A DNA stretch of 64,000 nt from Fimbriimonas ginsengisoli Gsoil 348 (GTDB taxonomy: Bacteria; Armatimonadota; Fimbriimonadia; Fimbriimonadales; Fimbriimonadaceae). Location of the stretch: contig CAMCVK010000015.1 of the NCBI GenBank assembly GCA_945881865.1, positions 1 through 64,000 of the forward strand. The letters run 5' to 3'. The number at the start of each line of letters is the position of its first letter. Within the stretch, counting starts at the first letter, position 1. This document shows positions 1 through 8,830 of the stretch, one piece after another. Position numbers and translations under genes: made by a program. The notes under the pieces were generated by a model, which worked only from the letters and a program-made list of their open reading frames with translations, was not told the DNA's origin and searched no databases.

Positions 1-2469
1 CGCTACGACTTGGTTCTGGAGCCGGGCGTGAAGCCAACTTCGGTGAAACTACGCTACGAAGGAGCCAACAACCTTCGCATCGACGCTGACGGTGCGTTGG
101 CTTTTGACACCGTGGTTGGCACGGTTCGCAACCAAGATCTTTTTGTCTACCAAACCAAGAACGGTGAGCCAATTCCAGTTGAAGCCAAGTTCACCTTAGA
201 CAAGTACAGCCGCGTCGGCTTTGAGCTTGGTGCGGTAGACCCGACCCTTCCGGTTGTCATCGACCCGCAGGTCATCACCGCCAGCACGAAGTTTGGCGTT
301 ACAAGCGCCAGTGCCAGTGACGACCGAATCCTGAGCGTCGCGGTGGACCCGGCGAACGGGGAATACGTCTTCGCCGGAATTACGCAGTCGACGACTGCTC
401 TAGGATTTCCAACCCACACGGGAGCCTACCAAAGCAACAATGCAGGGGGCACCTACGACTACTTCATAAGCAAGATGCGACGGGATATGAAAGGAACCGG
501 CGCCGGAAACAACATTGCCGGTACGGACCTTAGATTCACGACCTTCTGGGGAACCAGCGGCAATGAGGGCACTGGCCATACTGGTGGCAACTCTCACCGA
601 GGCTGCAAGGTCTCTATCTCCGGTGCCATTTTCTTTGGTGGCTTTGCTACCGCGACGACAGGCCTCGTTCCCGCCTCCTTCACGGCTACACAAAGTCACA
701 AGAAGACCCCGGGTGGGATCGACGTCATCCTAGGTCGGTTTAACTTGAGTCTCGGAACTCTCACAAATGCGACGTACTACGGCGGAACCGGGACCGAGTA
801 CTTCCATGATATGGTGGTGCATCGGGGACGCCCGATTATCGTCGGCCGAACCCTATCGACCAACTTGCCGACGGCGGGCACATTTGCCGACACAACCCGG
901 ACAGGACGGTCGGACGGATTCCTTGCATACTTGGATGCCGATTTGAACCGACTCCCGGAGATGGCAACTTATCTCGGTGCTTCTGGTACAAGTAATAATA
1001 ACACAACAAATGCGCACGCGGTGGCAGTTGCGTCCGACGGCGAGGTTTACGTCGCCGGCCGCACAGCCGCTTCGAACTTCGTAACCGCCTATGGCTTTAC
1101 AAATTCTACGTTGGCCGACCCTACGCGGACAACCTATCAGCACGTCAAACTCTCCGCCGCTGCGGGAAATGACTCGTGGATTGCACGCGTTACGCTGCGT
1201 GGAAAGGTGCGCTACTGCACCTTCCTCTCCGCAGACGCTGAGGATGGGATCTATGACATCGCGGTGAACCCGCTCGATGGCAGTGTCGTTTGTGCCATCG
1301 AAGCTGCAGGCTCAACAACTCTCAAGGAGGCTATTCCGGCTGGCAGGATCGACAATGTTTACGCAGGGTCGTTTGAGGGCCTCGTCGCCGTAATCTCGGC
1401 CGACCTCCGAACCCGTTCCGAGATCTCGTGGATCGGCGGTTCAGGAACGGATCGCCTTCGCAACGTTGAAGTGACCGACACTGGGCGAATCATTCTGGCT
1501 GGCTCAACCAGTTCTCGAACGGCCTGGTCTACGAACCCAAACGCGGTCTCCATCCTACAGCCCCATATAAGTCATGCTGGCGGAACGAGAACCGGCTCCC
1601 AAGAGGCCTTCGCGGCGCGGCTTGGAAGCACGTTACGAAATAGCACCGGAAACCAAGTTGTCACTTTCGGCGGATCCCGCAGCGAAACGCTTGTTGACCT
1701 CGTGCTGGCCGGCCCTTTTGCGGATGCCGTTGTCGCTGGGTACACGGCCTCAGGGGCTGGCGGCACGAATAACTATCCAACCACTGTAAATGCGTACTAT
1801 GTGAACTCGACGAGTACGACTAATATAAATGGCTTCCTAACAAAACTTTCGGCCTCTGCCGATCCGATCGGCCTTTCCATTGCCGACCCGACGTTCCAGG
1901 GCGGACTGAATTCAAAGGGCGAAGCCAAGTACACCTGGGGGACGATAGAACTGAACGGCCCATCCACCCTGCTGAAGACCGTCAGCATCAGCTCGAGCAA
2001 TTCAGCGATTGCTTTTCCGGAACCCTCGATTACGATTCCCCCTGGCGATCGCAAAGCTTCCTTTAAGATCTACGTTTACGGCTCAGCAATGAGCCAGAAC
2101 GTTACCATCTCCGCCGCAAATAGCGGCACCACGGTGACGGCGCCGTTGACGGTACTTCCTTCGCCACGTGTGCAGGTCTACTTCAGCGCGAACCCGGCCA
2201 AAGGCGGCCTGGATGGTAACGGGAACGCAAAGTATGTTTGGGGCAGCGTGTACTTGAACTCGCCGGCGATCACGGCAGAGACGGTAATGCTGACCAGCAG
2301 CAATCCGGCGGTCGCGATTCCAGCATCCGCCTCTGTTCAGGTCTTGCCTGGACAGCGGAGCAGGTCGTTCAAAATCTACACCTACGGCGTGGGTGCCACC
2401 ACGAATGTGACGATTTCTGGCACAAACAGTTCTTTTACGGGCATGGAAGCCCTTACGGTAACGCCCTAA
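1..2469 (+). CDS. SBBP/DUF7948-type secreted beta-propeller protein, 5' truncated by window edge
   Basis: The reading frame is open from the first base, so the true start lies outside the window; 822 codons are visible. The first ~90 residues match residues ~160-250 of the protein at 56086-59358, including RYDL at the edge and VVIDP as the end of the N-terminal (DUF7948-like) domain. The middle has repeats with GGTGTEYFHD and GGSGTDRLRN type motifs, as in SBBP (beta-propeller repeat) proteins. The C-terminus holds two tandem ~97-aa Ig-like repeats (nt ~1879-2166 and ~2169-2466), each with a GG-L-G-G-AKY-WG start and a FKIY-YG end. Probably secreted; the signal peptide would lie upstream. No sorting signal follows the last repeat. 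The stop overlaps the hrcA stop by 4 bp. Family call from motif recognition; ligand unknown. Confidence 0.8.
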   Translation, partial: RYDLVLEPGVKPTSVKLRYEGANNLRIDADGALAFDTVVGTVRNQDLFVYQTKNGEPIPVEAKFTLDKYSRVGFELGAVDPTLPVVIDPQVITASTKFGVTSASASDDRILSVAVDPANGEYVFAGITQSTTALGFPTHTGAYQSNNAGGTYDYFISKMRRDMKGTGAGNNIAGTDLRFTTFWGTSGNEGTGHTGGNSHRGCKVSISGAIFFGGFATATTGLVPASFTATQSHKKTPGGIDVILGRFNLSLGTLTNATYYGGTGTEYFHDMVVHRGRPIIVGRTLSTNLPTAGTFADTTRTGRSDGFLAYLDADLNRLPEMATYLGASGTSNNNTTNAHAVAVASDGEVYVAGRTAASNFVTAYGFTNSTLADPTRTTYQHVKLSAAAGNDSWIARVTLRGKVRYCTFLSADAEDGIYDIAVNPLDGSVVCAIEAAGSTTLKEAIPAGRIDNVYAGSFEGLVAVISADLRTRSEISWIGGSGTDRLRNVEVTDTGRIILAGSTSSRTAWSTNPNAVSILQPHISHAGGTRTGSQEAFAARLGSTLRNSTGNQVVTFGGSRSETLVDLVLAGPFADAVVAGYTASGAGGTNNYPTTVNAYYVNSTSTTNINGFLTKLSASADPIGLSIADPTFQGGLNSKGEAKYTWGTIELNGPSTLLKTVSISSSNSAIAFPEPSITIPPGDRKASFKIYVYGSAMSQNVTISAANSGTTVTAPLTVLPSPRVQVYFSANPAKGGLDGNGNAKYVWGSVYLNSPAITAETVMLTSSNPAVAIPASASVQVLPGQRSRSFKIYTYGVGATTNVTISGTNSSFTGMEALTVTP

Positions 2470-3494
2470 GCCAGATACTTGGTGAGGGCCTCGCTAAGGA
2501 CCTTCGCGGTGAACGTCACCAGCGGAAGGCTGTCGGAATAGCGAAGCCGAGTTGGGCCCACAAGCCCGATGACCCCGGCTTCGTTTTCTCCGATGTAGAA
2601 ACTCCGCCGCACGACCGAAAGGTTGTGCATCTGCTCGTTCCGATTCTCCTTTCCGATGCGAACCGGGGTGGAGTCCTCTCCCGGTGCCACCGCTTCGTAA
2701 AGCAATTCGCCCGAGCTTAGCTCTTGCAGCAGGTGCGTGAATGCGGCGACATCGTTTCGGAACTCAGGCTGGGAAAACAGGAATTCTTCACCTTCGGTGA
2801 TCAGCTTCCCGCGCGTGTGTTCTTTGGCTACGGTGCGCACAGTGCCCCAGACCGTCTCAATAAGCTTATCCATCGAAGGATGGGATGCCGAAACCGGTGC
2901 TTTCGCTTTAGAAAGGGACCGGAGCTTCTTGCCCAAAAGGGCGTTTTTAAGGAGCTCGTTTGCGAGGCCAACGTCATCAAGGGTGAGTCCGGGCGGGCAC
3001 TCCACCATCCGGTTTTCGATGTGGCCGTTGCTGAGAGCGAGAACGAACAAAGCTTGGGTCGGGCCAAGCGCCGAGAGCACGGCCATTTTCACCGTAACTT
3101 CCATCTCGCGCACGGTCGTCGCGACGCCCAGAAGCTGTGACAGTTGGCTGAGAGCTTTCGCGGTGTCGCGCAGGACAAGCATCAGCGCCTCGCCTTCGCC
3201 GGCGGCGGTCCGCACGCGGGTCTTCACACTTTCCTCGAGCTCGCTGGCGATCACAAGACGGTCCACGTAGTAGCGGTAGCCGCGGTCGCTGGGAATGCGG
3301 CCGGCGCTCGTGTGGGGTTGGTTCAAGTACCCCAAGTCCAGCATCTCGGCCATTTCGTTGCGAACCGTGGCCGACCGAACTCCAAGCGGATACTTGGCCA
3401 CCAGGGCTTCGCTGCCGACGGGCTCGGCGGTCATCACATACTCCACGATGATCGCGTGGAGGATCGTTTGTTTTCGTGGATCAAGCTCGCTCAT
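2466..3494 (-). CDS. hrcA: Heat-inducible transcription repressor HrcA
   Basis: 342 aa, the usual HrcA length. The N-terminal winged helix is clear: residues ~3-75 include LDPRKQTIL, EPVGSEAL, SATVRNEMA, and SAGRIPSDRGYRYYVD. The GAF-like dimerisation region follows, and the C-terminus carries the IGLVGPTRLRY motif. HrcA represses chaperone operons by binding CIRCE operators. No grpE, dnaK or dnaJ follows it here, which is unlike the common hrcA-grpE-dnaK operon. The start is supported by an AGGAAGAGG ribosome-binding site at 3499-3507. A TATAAA at 3508-3513 could be a -10. I could not find a CIRCE-like repeat in the short upstream gap, only an unrelated palindrome at 3531-3556. Stop overlaps the convergent upstream gene by 4 bp. 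Confidence 0.96.
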   Translation of the reverse strand: MSELDPRKQTILHAIIVEYVMTAEPVGSEALVAKYPLGVRSATVRNEMAEMLDLGYLNQPHTSAGRIPSDRGYRYYVDRLVIASELEESVKTRVRTAAGEGEALMLVLRDTAKALSQLSQLLGVATTVREMEVTVKMAVLSALGPTQALFVLALSNGHIENRMVECPPGLTLDDVGLANELLKNALLGKKLRSLSKAKAPVSASHPSMDKLIETVWGTVRTVAKEHTRGKLITEGEEFLFSQPEFRNDVAAFTHLLQELSSGELLYEAVAPGEDSTPVRIGKENRNEQMHNLSVVRRSFYIGENEAGVIGLVGPTRLRYSDSLPLVTFTAKVLSEALTKYLA

Positions 3495-3530
3495 TTTGCC
3501 TCTTCCTTTTATACGATCAAAAAGGTCCCG

Positions 3531-3556
3531 TATCCGGACAAGGTTTTGCCCGGATA
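3531..3556. promoter_or_regulatory. 26-bp imperfect palindrome between divergent hrcA and 3573 gene (candidate operator)
   Basis: The arms TATCCGG (3531-3537) and CCGGATA (3550-3556) are fully complementary. Inner CAA/TTG pairs add to them around a GGTT centre, with one A/C mismatch. It lies between hrcA and the divergent secreted-protein gene, covering the -35 zone expected for the -10 at 3561-3566. It is not a CIRCE sequence. It could be an operator or an RNA hairpin; no U-run follows on either side. Confidence 0.45.
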
Positions 3557-3560
3557 GCGA

Positions 3561-3566
3561 TAGTAT
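3561..3566 (+). promoter_or_regulatory. -10 box TAGTAT, leaderless type
   Basis: TAGTAT ends exactly 6 nt before the ATG at 3573, so transcription should start at or next to the start codon. No convincing -35 hexamer is visible; the expected place is inside the palindrome at 3531-3556. Confidence 0.6.
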
Positions 3567-3572
3567 GAAGGC

Positions 3573-4265
3573 ATGATCTCACGTGCCGGAAGCTTTGCGG
3601 CGATCTGCTCTCTCGCGCTCGCCGGGTCGGTCCTCGGACACCCACAGGAAGAGGTCTACAGCTTCGAGCGAACCTACGTTACCGGGGAAGTAGACCGGTA
3701 CCGGGTTCAAATCAAGTTCGAGGGAGCATTCTCCGGCGAAATCAATACTCGGGTCATCCAGACGGTCAAGAAGACGTATCCGAACGGCGACGCCGACGTC
3801 GAGACCCGGTCGTTGGGCGGGGAAATGATGGTGATGAACCAGTCCGGTTCGGTGCCAGAGACTCCGGCCCAAACGGTTCGCGTGAATCGAAGCGGTGCGC
3901 CGGCCGACCCGAAAGGGAAGACGAGGGCCAGCATCATGAACCCGATGCAGTATGCGTCTTATATCGCGAAGGCTGGCCTCATGGTCGGGCAGGAGCTGAA
4001 AGTGGAGGACAAGTCGCCCGACGGCAACGTGACGGGAACGCTAAAGCTCACCGAAGTCAAAGAAGGCCGAGCCCAGTTGACCGGAGCGATGGACTTCACG
4101 ACTAAGGACGTTCCGAATCCAGTTCACATTGAAATTAAGTCGACGGTGGCTCTGGACACGAAGAAGCAGGTCGAGACCAGCGGCGTCCTCACCGGATTGC
4201 CGAAATCCAATGAGATGCCGCCGATCGATCGGCTGATTTTCAAAATCACGCGAGAGCGCGACTAG
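3573..4265 (+). CDS. Secreted protein of unknown function
   Basis: 230 aa. Residues 1-22 form a signal peptide (positively charged start, hydrophobic ALAGSVLG core, then HPQEE), so the product is exported. The mature part is beta-rich with alternating charged and hydrophobic residues, and ends in basic residues (FKITRERD). I do not recognise a family. Its start is set by a TAGTAT box 6 nt upstream. It is divergent from hrcA and separated from it by the palindrome at 3531-3556. Its TAG stop overlaps the stop of the convergent phosphoesterase gene in a CTAG. Confidence 0.75.
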   Translation: MISRAGSFAAICSLALAGSVLGHPQEEVYSFERTYVTGEVDRYRVQIKFEGAFSGEINTRVIQTVKKTYPNGDADVETRSLGGEMMVMNQSGSVPETPAQTVRVNRSGAPADPKGKTRASIMNPMQYASYIAKAGLMVGQELKVEDKSPDGNVTGTLKLTEVKEGRAQLTGAMDFTTKDVPNPVHIEIKSTVALDTKKQVETSGVLTGLPKSNEMPPIDRLIFKITRERD

Positions 4266-6709
4266 TCTTTCTCGACACCCTGGGTCGATCCGTCGAAAGT
4301 GAGGCCTCGCTCGGCAAGTCCCTTGCCGTGCGCTCCGGCCTTTGCCACCGGATACGCAACACCGGGCCGCATCGCCGCCCAAATCTGGCGGTTCAGCACG
4401 TCGGGGTTAGTGGCATCCGGACGACCTAGGCTCAGCTTGCCGGAGCCACCCACGCGATTCACCTCTTCGAGCGAAACGCGTGCCGGTCGGAGCGCATACG
4501 GCCGGAAGTCCGGCTTCGTCGTAAAGCAAGCATCCATCAACGGGGCGTCGCGGTCGAACCGATTCATCGGCGGCACACCCAGGATGTGTCGGATGGTCCG
4601 CAGCACCGACGTCTGGTTGTAGAACTGCGAGACCACCGCGCCGCGCCGCGTGTAGGGGCTGGCAACCAGCGATGGGCTTCGGTGGCCATCTACGTGGTCA
4701 AAACCGTCCTGCGCGTCGTCTTCCACGGTGAACACCACGGTCTCCTTCCAGTACTTGCTCTTGGAAAGGGCTTCCAGGATTTGCCCAACGGCAAGGTCGT
4801 TATCCGCCATGTGCGCCCGCGGGGTCGGCATTCCCACCGATTGACCCGAGAGGTGGTCCTGCGGCAAATAAACGAATGACAGCGAGGGAAGCGGTTTACC
4901 GGCCGCCTCAAGCTGCTTCAGATCCTTGATGAAGACGCTGGCGCGGATGACGTCGGGGATTCCCATGTTCCAGCCGGGATAGTCCGGATGGGACAGCGAC
5001 TTCAGGCGAGCGATCCCGATGTTCTGCTTGAACTTGAAGTCCCGCTTTCCGGCAAGAAAGTCCGCCATCAGTTTTGCGTGGCTCTCGCCGCCCGCGGGCG
5101 TTGCATAGTCGTACTCGCCAAAGTTGCGGAAGGTCTTCTTGGCGGCAAGCACGGCATCCCAAATGTGGCCGGTCGACGAGATCGCAAGCGGGTCATCGCC
5201 GTACGGGTAGCTTCGCGTCCAGCCGCCAAAAGCCCGCTGGAAGTAAGCGCCAGCGTTTCCTTCGGTCGCCCAGGAGTGACCATCTGCGCTGAGGATTCCG
5301 TTGCAATAGAAGTTGTCGAGGAGGACAAACTCTTTCGCGATGGCATGGTGGTTCGGAGCGACGTCCGGGCCAAAGATCGCCAACGACGGATCGCCGTCGC
5401 CTTCCGGAACCGCGCCAAACACCTGGTCGTAGGTTCGGTTTTCCTTGAGAATGTAGATGACGTGCTTGAAGACCGACGGCTCGCCGACGCGCTCTGGAAT
5501 CGGAACCGGCGCGATGCCCGGTCGCGGCTTCTGTACCACCGGCTCGCTTGCAACGGGGCGGCCCGCGAAAGTGGCTGGAACGGAACTCAGCACTCCGGTG
5601 AAGTCATAAACGCCGCGCTTGTTGCCGGTGGCGGAACGAGAGCCGATCCCGCGAGAGGCGGCAATGAGCAGGTTGCCGTTTGCTTCGGCGAGCGCGGTTG
5701 GGAACCAACCGCTTCGAATCTCGTGAAGCGGCTTGCCTTTGGTGCTAAGCGCAACTACGGCGTTTCGACCGCCGCAGGCAACGAATACGGTCTCGTCAAT
5801 TTGAAGCAGCCCGTTTGGCGCGTCGGCGGATTGTCCCTTCCAGACGGTTCGGGTACGTCCAGTCTTAGGGGCCGTGGCCGTGACGCGGGCGTCGTTTGCG
5901 TTCGCGGTCCAAATCTCGTCGCCAACCATGATCATTTGGGTGGGCTGGGAGCCGACCTTTGCCGTTCGGGTTCGCGTGCCGCTGGCGGTGTTGACAAACA
6001 CGAGCGAGCCGGGGAGAGATATACCGCGTGCATCGACGGCGACTTTGGTTCCGCTGGCGTCAGCTTGGGCTCCCTTGCCAACCGGTCGGGTTCCCCAGCA
6101 GGAGACCACCCACTCATCGCCGACCTTCAGCAACGCATACGGCGCAACATCGACGGCAACCCGTCGCAGGATTTTGCCGTTCATGATGTCCACCTCGGCG
6201 ATCGCGTTATCTCGGTTAAGGCAAACCCAGGCGGTGCTTGCGGAAGAGAACGTAACGCCCTGCGGATACGAAGCTCCCGTAACCGTGGTTGAAGGCAAAT
6301 TGATGCTGCGAAGGATTTTCGGTGCGTCGCCCGAGATGTCGACGACATTCAGTTCGCTTCCGGTACCGGTGACCAAAAGAGTTTTGCCATCCGCCGAGAC
6401 ATCCATGCCATAGAGCGAGCCCTTTCCGGGGAGATCTAGCCGCGTGACCAAGCGAAGTGTCTTCACATCGCAGACGCTGATCCCGCCGTTGTCCTTCAGG
6501 TAGATCCGATCTCGGACCACGCTCGAGTCCACCGGCCGGTTGTTGATGACGACTTTCTCGCCGTCCGGAAGGATTCGTTGGTAGGTTGGCACAAGGGTGC
6601 CGGTTGCGTCGGTCTCGCCGACCTTATCCCTATTGATAAGCGAGAAGCCGATGGCAGCCCCGATTCCTGCGACCCCTAAGAGCAAGGCGGCTAAGTTCTT
6701 TCGTCTCAC
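4262..6709 (-). CDS. YncE-type beta-propeller / phosphoesterase (alkaline phosphatase superfamily) fusion
   Basis: 815 aa from the GTG at 6709. The N-terminus has one membrane anchor or signal segment (LAALLLGVAGIGAAIGFSL). Residues ~50-390 are YVTN/YncE-like propeller repeats (DVSADGKTLLV, VVDISGD, SQPTQMIMV). Residues ~415-720 match the PF04185 phosphoesterase family: HVIYILKENRTYDQVFG, SADGHSW and a late FDHVDGHRSPS with candidate metal ligands. The combination matches proteins annotated as bifunctional YncE/alkaline phosphatase. Expected outside the cytoplasmic membrane; the substrate is not known. An upstream TTG at 6715 is in frame, but TATAGT at 6716-6721 sits 6 nt before the GTG, so I prefer 6709. 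Confidence 0.88.
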   Translation of the reverse strand: MRRKNLAALLLGVAGIGAAIGFSLINRDKVGETDATGTLVPTYQRILPDGEKVVINNRPVDSSVVRDRIYLKDNGGISVCDVKTLRLVTRLDLPGKGSLYGMDVSADGKTLLVTGTGSELNVVDISGDAPKILRSINLPSTTVTGASYPQGVTFSSASTAWVCLNRDNAIAEVDIMNGKILRRVAVDVAPYALLKVGDEWVVSCWGTRPVGKGAQADASGTKVAVDARGISLPGSLVFVNTASGTRTRTAKVGSQPTQMIMVGDEIWTANANDARVTATAPKTGRTRTVWKGQSADAPNGLLQIDETVFVACGGRNAVVALSTKGKPLHEIRSGWFPTALAEANGNLLIAASRGIGSRSATGNKRGVYDFTGVLSSVPATFAGRPVASEPVVQKPRPGIAPVPIPERVGEPSVFKHVIYILKENRTYDQVFGAVPEGDGDPSLAIFGPDVAPNHHAIAKEFVLLDNFYCNGILSADGHSWATEGNAGAYFQRAFGGWTRSYPYGDDPLAISSTGHIWDAVLAAKKTFRNFGEYDYATPAGGESHAKLMADFLAGKRDFKFKQNIGIARLKSLSHPDYPGWNMGIPDVIRASVFIKDLKQLEAAGKPLPSLSFVYLPQDHLSGQSVGMPTPRAHMADNDLAVGQILEALSKSKYWKETVVFTVEDDAQDGFDHVDGHRSPSLVASPYTRRGAVVSQFYNQTSVLRTIRHILGVPPMNRFDRDAPLMDACFTTKPDFRPYALRPARVSLEEVNRVGGSGKLSLGRPDATNPDVLNRQIWAAMRPGVAYPVAKAGAHGKGLAERGLTFDGSTQGVEKD

Positions 6710-6715
6710 AACCAA

Positions 6716-6721
6716 ACTATA
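6716..6721 (-). promoter_or_regulatory. -10 box TATAGT, leaderless type
   Basis: On the minus strand TATAGT ends 6 nt before the GTG at 6709. It overlaps the region that would encode codons preceding this GTG, which argues against the upstream TTG start. Confidence 0.6.
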
Positions 6722-6756
6722 AACCGTGGCGTGGTCAGTTTCGGCACTCTTAACGA

Positions 6757-7299
6757 TCAGCTAACATGATTTCTTCGATCTGTTTCGAAGTTTGGCGCGG
6801 CGCAGAAGCTTTCCACCTTCCACCGGCGGTTTCTTCGCTCTAGCCGAACCGAAACGTCTGCGGTAAGAGAATCGCTCGTGAGGCCGAGGGCCGAAACTCC
6901 CCGGTGCTCAGCGAGCACGGAGAAACGAGCCGTTGCGCAGTTGCCCTCCACGGCGATATCGAACGGGCCGGTGTAGTGCCGAACGCGGAAGTAACCGTCG
7001 AGATAGCGCCACTCATCGATGCTGCGGTGGACCAGCGTGCCGTTTCCGGTCTCCGTGACGAGACGGGGCTCGGCGACAAAGAGATGTCGAAGGGCGGCCC
7101 ACTCGCGACGGTCGAGCAGGAACATCAGCGTCTGCAAGAGGTTGCGTACCTCTTCGTCGAGTCCTTCACCCGGTTTTCCGAAAACTTCGGTAAATCGGGC
7201 GTCGCGCAACGGACCGGTGCGAAACCGGTTGACGGACGCCTCGCCTCCAAACATTGATTCCCGCGCAACCACGTGCCTCCTATCGGCAGGAATTTCCAT
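6757..7299 (-). CDS. NTF2/SnoaL-like domain protein
   Basis: 180 aa, no signal peptide. Residues ~50-165 look like a cone-shaped NTF2/SnoaL fold: an initial helix (EEVRNLLQTLMFLLDRREW), a LRHLFVAEPRL turn, then strands ending with the typical LERRNRRWKVESF closing pair. Members bind small ligands or serve as enzymes or accessory subunits; no catalytic residue can be assigned. Transcribed in the same direction as the phosphoesterase gene, 47 nt upstream of its start, but the latter appears to have its own promoter. Start uncertain: ATG at 7299 has only a weak upstream signal, and ATG at codon 16 is an alternative. Confidence 0.65.
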   Translation of the reverse strand: MEIPADRRHVVARESMFGGEASVNRFRTGPLRDARFTEVFGKPGEGLDEEVRNLLQTLMFLLDRREWAALRHLFVAEPRLVTETGNGTLVHRSIDEWRYLDGYFRVRHYTGPFDIAVEGNCATARFSVLAEHRGVSALGLTSDSLTADVSVRLERRNRRWKVESFCAAPNFETDRRNHVS

Positions 7300-7324
7300 A
7301 TCTTTATTCCTGACAAGGAGATTT

Positions 7325-7354
7325 TTGAAAATGATCCGGCGGGTATCCTGTAGT
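7325..7354 (+). promoter_or_regulatory. Possible promoter of rpsJ
   Basis: TTGAAA (7325-7330), 18-nt spacer, TGTAGT (7349-7354). It would give a leader of about 55-60 nt before rpsJ, consistent with an SD-led gene rather than the leaderless type seen elsewhere. Confidence 0.35.
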
Positions 7355-7417
7355 CCCGCTTAAGGTTGGGGTCGTTTTGCCGACGGCCTGTTTTTAGGCG
7401 GATTTCAGGAAACACAC

Positions 7418-7726
7418 ATGGCAGGATTTAAAGTTCGCATTCGGCTTCGCGCCTACGACCACCGCATCATCGACCAATCGGCGGAGAAAATCGTCGAGAC
7501 GGCCAAGCGCACGGGCGCACGGGTAAAAGGACCGGTTCCTCTACCGACGCACCTTCGACGCTTCTGCGTTATCCGCGGACCCCACATCGACAAGGAGTCG
7601 ATGGAGCACTTCGAGCTTCGCACCCACAACCGTCTGATCGATATCGTCGAACCGACGAACAAGACGATCGACGCTCTGATGCGCTTGGACCTTCCGAGCG
7701 GCGTCGACATCGAAATCAAGAGCTAA
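7418..7726 (+). CDS. rpsJ: 30S ribosomal protein S10, stand-alone gene
   Basis: 102 aa, full length. S10 signatures are present: [15 protein letters not shown] at the start, GPVPLPT, and [14 protein letters not shown]10 is a small-subunit head protein and also the NusE partner of NusB in antitermination. In most bacteria it opens the S10 operon (rpsJ-rplC-rplD...). Here a strong intrinsic terminator follows 13 nt after the stop and the next gene is convergent, so the gene is monocistronic. Start ATG is preceded by a TTTCAGGAAAC stretch with a weak ribosome-binding site. Confidence 0.98.
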   Translation: MAGFKVRIRLRAYDHRIIDQSAEKIVETAKRTGARVKGPVPLPTHLRRFCVIRGPHIDKESMEHFELRTHNRLIDIVEPTNKTIDALMRLDLPSGVDIEIKS

Positions 7727-7738
7727 CCGCTCTTTTTG

Positions 7739-7770
7739 AAGGCCCCGAACGGTTAGTTCGGGGCTTTTTT
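7739..7770 (+). terminator. Intrinsic terminator of rpsJ
   Basis: A perfect 9-bp GC-rich stem (GCCCCGAAC 7742-7750 / GTTCGGGGC 7756-7764) encloses a 5-nt loop and is followed by six T. The loop contains the stop codon (7753-7755) of the convergent lipoprotein gene. Only the plus direction has a U-run. Confidence 0.92.
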
Positions 7771-8721
7771 GTCGGTGCCGATCTCAACTCTTGCACCGCC
7801 GGAAGACGTGACCGTGCTGACCCCCGAGAGGAACTTGGCACTTGCGCCGCCGTTCACGTCGCCGGTGAGGTCGCCAGCCGCAAAATTCGTTGCGGTGATC
7901 GAGGATGCTCCGGAGACTTTTACCTTCGTCGTCTTCGAACTACCATCTGCGATCGAAGCGGAACTAGCCCCGGATAGTTCGAGATCAACGTTTTCGGCCT
8001 CAATCTTCGCCGCCTGGAACTTCGAGGCTCCACTGAGGCTGAGGTTCACCCGGTTCACGACGCCCGTCGTAACGATTTTGCTTGAACCGGATGCCGTGCC
8101 GGAAATCCCGACTACGTTTGCGGCGGCAACAACGACTTGAGATGCCCCGCTCGCATCCGCCTGAATCTCCATCTTCTTACCGTTGATGGTCAGTGATCCG
8201 CCCCCACTCGCGTTTGCCTCCAGCTTCTGATCTTCGAAGCCGGTCACGCTGGCTTTGCTTGATCCGGAAGCCGTCACGCCTTCCAGTTTCGGAACGACAA
8301 TCGATATCCTAACTGGCAAGTTCGTTTTGAAGTCTTGTGGAATGTCAAACCGAACGGCATTGTTGCGAGACAGAACCGGCGTGATCAGGTTAGCGATTTC
8401 TTTCTGCGCCACGATGGTGATGCTTTGCTTGTCGCCCTTGGTGATGTCGATCGTAAAGGCGAATTCTGCCTCGACCCGGGTGAAAGCTTGCGTGAACTTT
8501 TTGTCCACCTTTACGGCGTCACCGGCTCCGACGATTTCGGGGCCCTTACCAACTTTTACGGTCGTCTCGCCGGTGGAATTGGTCGTCGAAGAAACGTACC
8601 GAGAGCCAAACGTCGTTGCATTGCAACCGCCGGCCAAAACGGCAAGTCCACCGATAAGCACCGCCGCGATGGCGAAACGTCGGTCCAAGTTTTGCTTTCG
8701 AGATGGGGGAACAGGTTGCAC
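7753..8721 (-). CDS. GIN-domain (DUF2807) lipoprotein
   Basis: 322 aa from the GTG at 8721. The signal peptide is lipoprotein type: basic n-region (SRKQNLDRR), hydrophobic core, and AGGC lipobox with Cys33. The mature part is the head-GIN / DUF2807 right-handed beta-repeat, visible as repeating GSSKASVTG, ASGASQVVV, GTASGSSKI, LSGASKFQA, LSGASSASI and VSGASSITA. Such proteins sit on the cell surface or in the periplasm; biochemical role unknown. An upstream in-frame GTG at 8763 would put 14 extra charged residues before the signal peptide. The TATGAT box at 8728-8733, 6 nt before 8721, decides for the shorter form. Its stop codon lies in the loop of the rpsJ terminator. Confidence 0.88.
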   Translation of the reverse strand: MQPVPPSRKQNLDRRFAIAAVLIGGLAVLAGGCNATTFGSRYVSSTTNSTGETTVKVGKGPEIVGAGDAVKVDKKFTQAFTRVEAEFAFTIDITKGDKQSITIVAQKEIANLITPVLSRNNAVRFDIPQDFKTNLPVRISIVVPKLEGVTASGSSKASVTGFEDQKLEANASGGGSLTINGKKMEIQADASGASQVVVAAANVVGISGTASGSSKIVTTGVVNRVNLSLSGASKFQAAKIEAENVDLELSGASSASIADGSSKTTKVKVSGASSITATNFAAGDLTGDVNGGASAKFLSGVSTVTSSGGARVEIGTDKKAPN

Positions 8722-8727
8722 GGCTTC

Positions 8728-8733
8728 ATCATA
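8728..8733 (-). promoter_or_regulatory. -10 box TATGAT, leaderless type
   Basis: On the minus strand TATGAT ends 6 nt before the GTG at 8721. This supports starting the lipoprotein at 8721 rather than at 8763. Confidence 0.55.
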
Positions 8734-8830
8734 ATGGGTTCCGTTTGCATGTTCCCACCTCACCGCAATATTTGGGCCGAACGGCCCTCAAGCGGATGAT
8801 GCCGACTCGCGGCCATAATTTAAGGGGTTC

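Noticed and set aside
3495-3572. CIRCE operator for HrcA
   Set aside because: The CIRCE half-sites (TTAGCACTC / GAGTGCTAA) are not present in the gap.
4988-6292. 434-codon open frame on the plus strand, antisense to the phosphoesterase gene
   Set aside because: No recognisable motif, biased Arg/Gly composition typical of a shadow frame, while the minus strand shows full propeller and phosphoesterase motifs.
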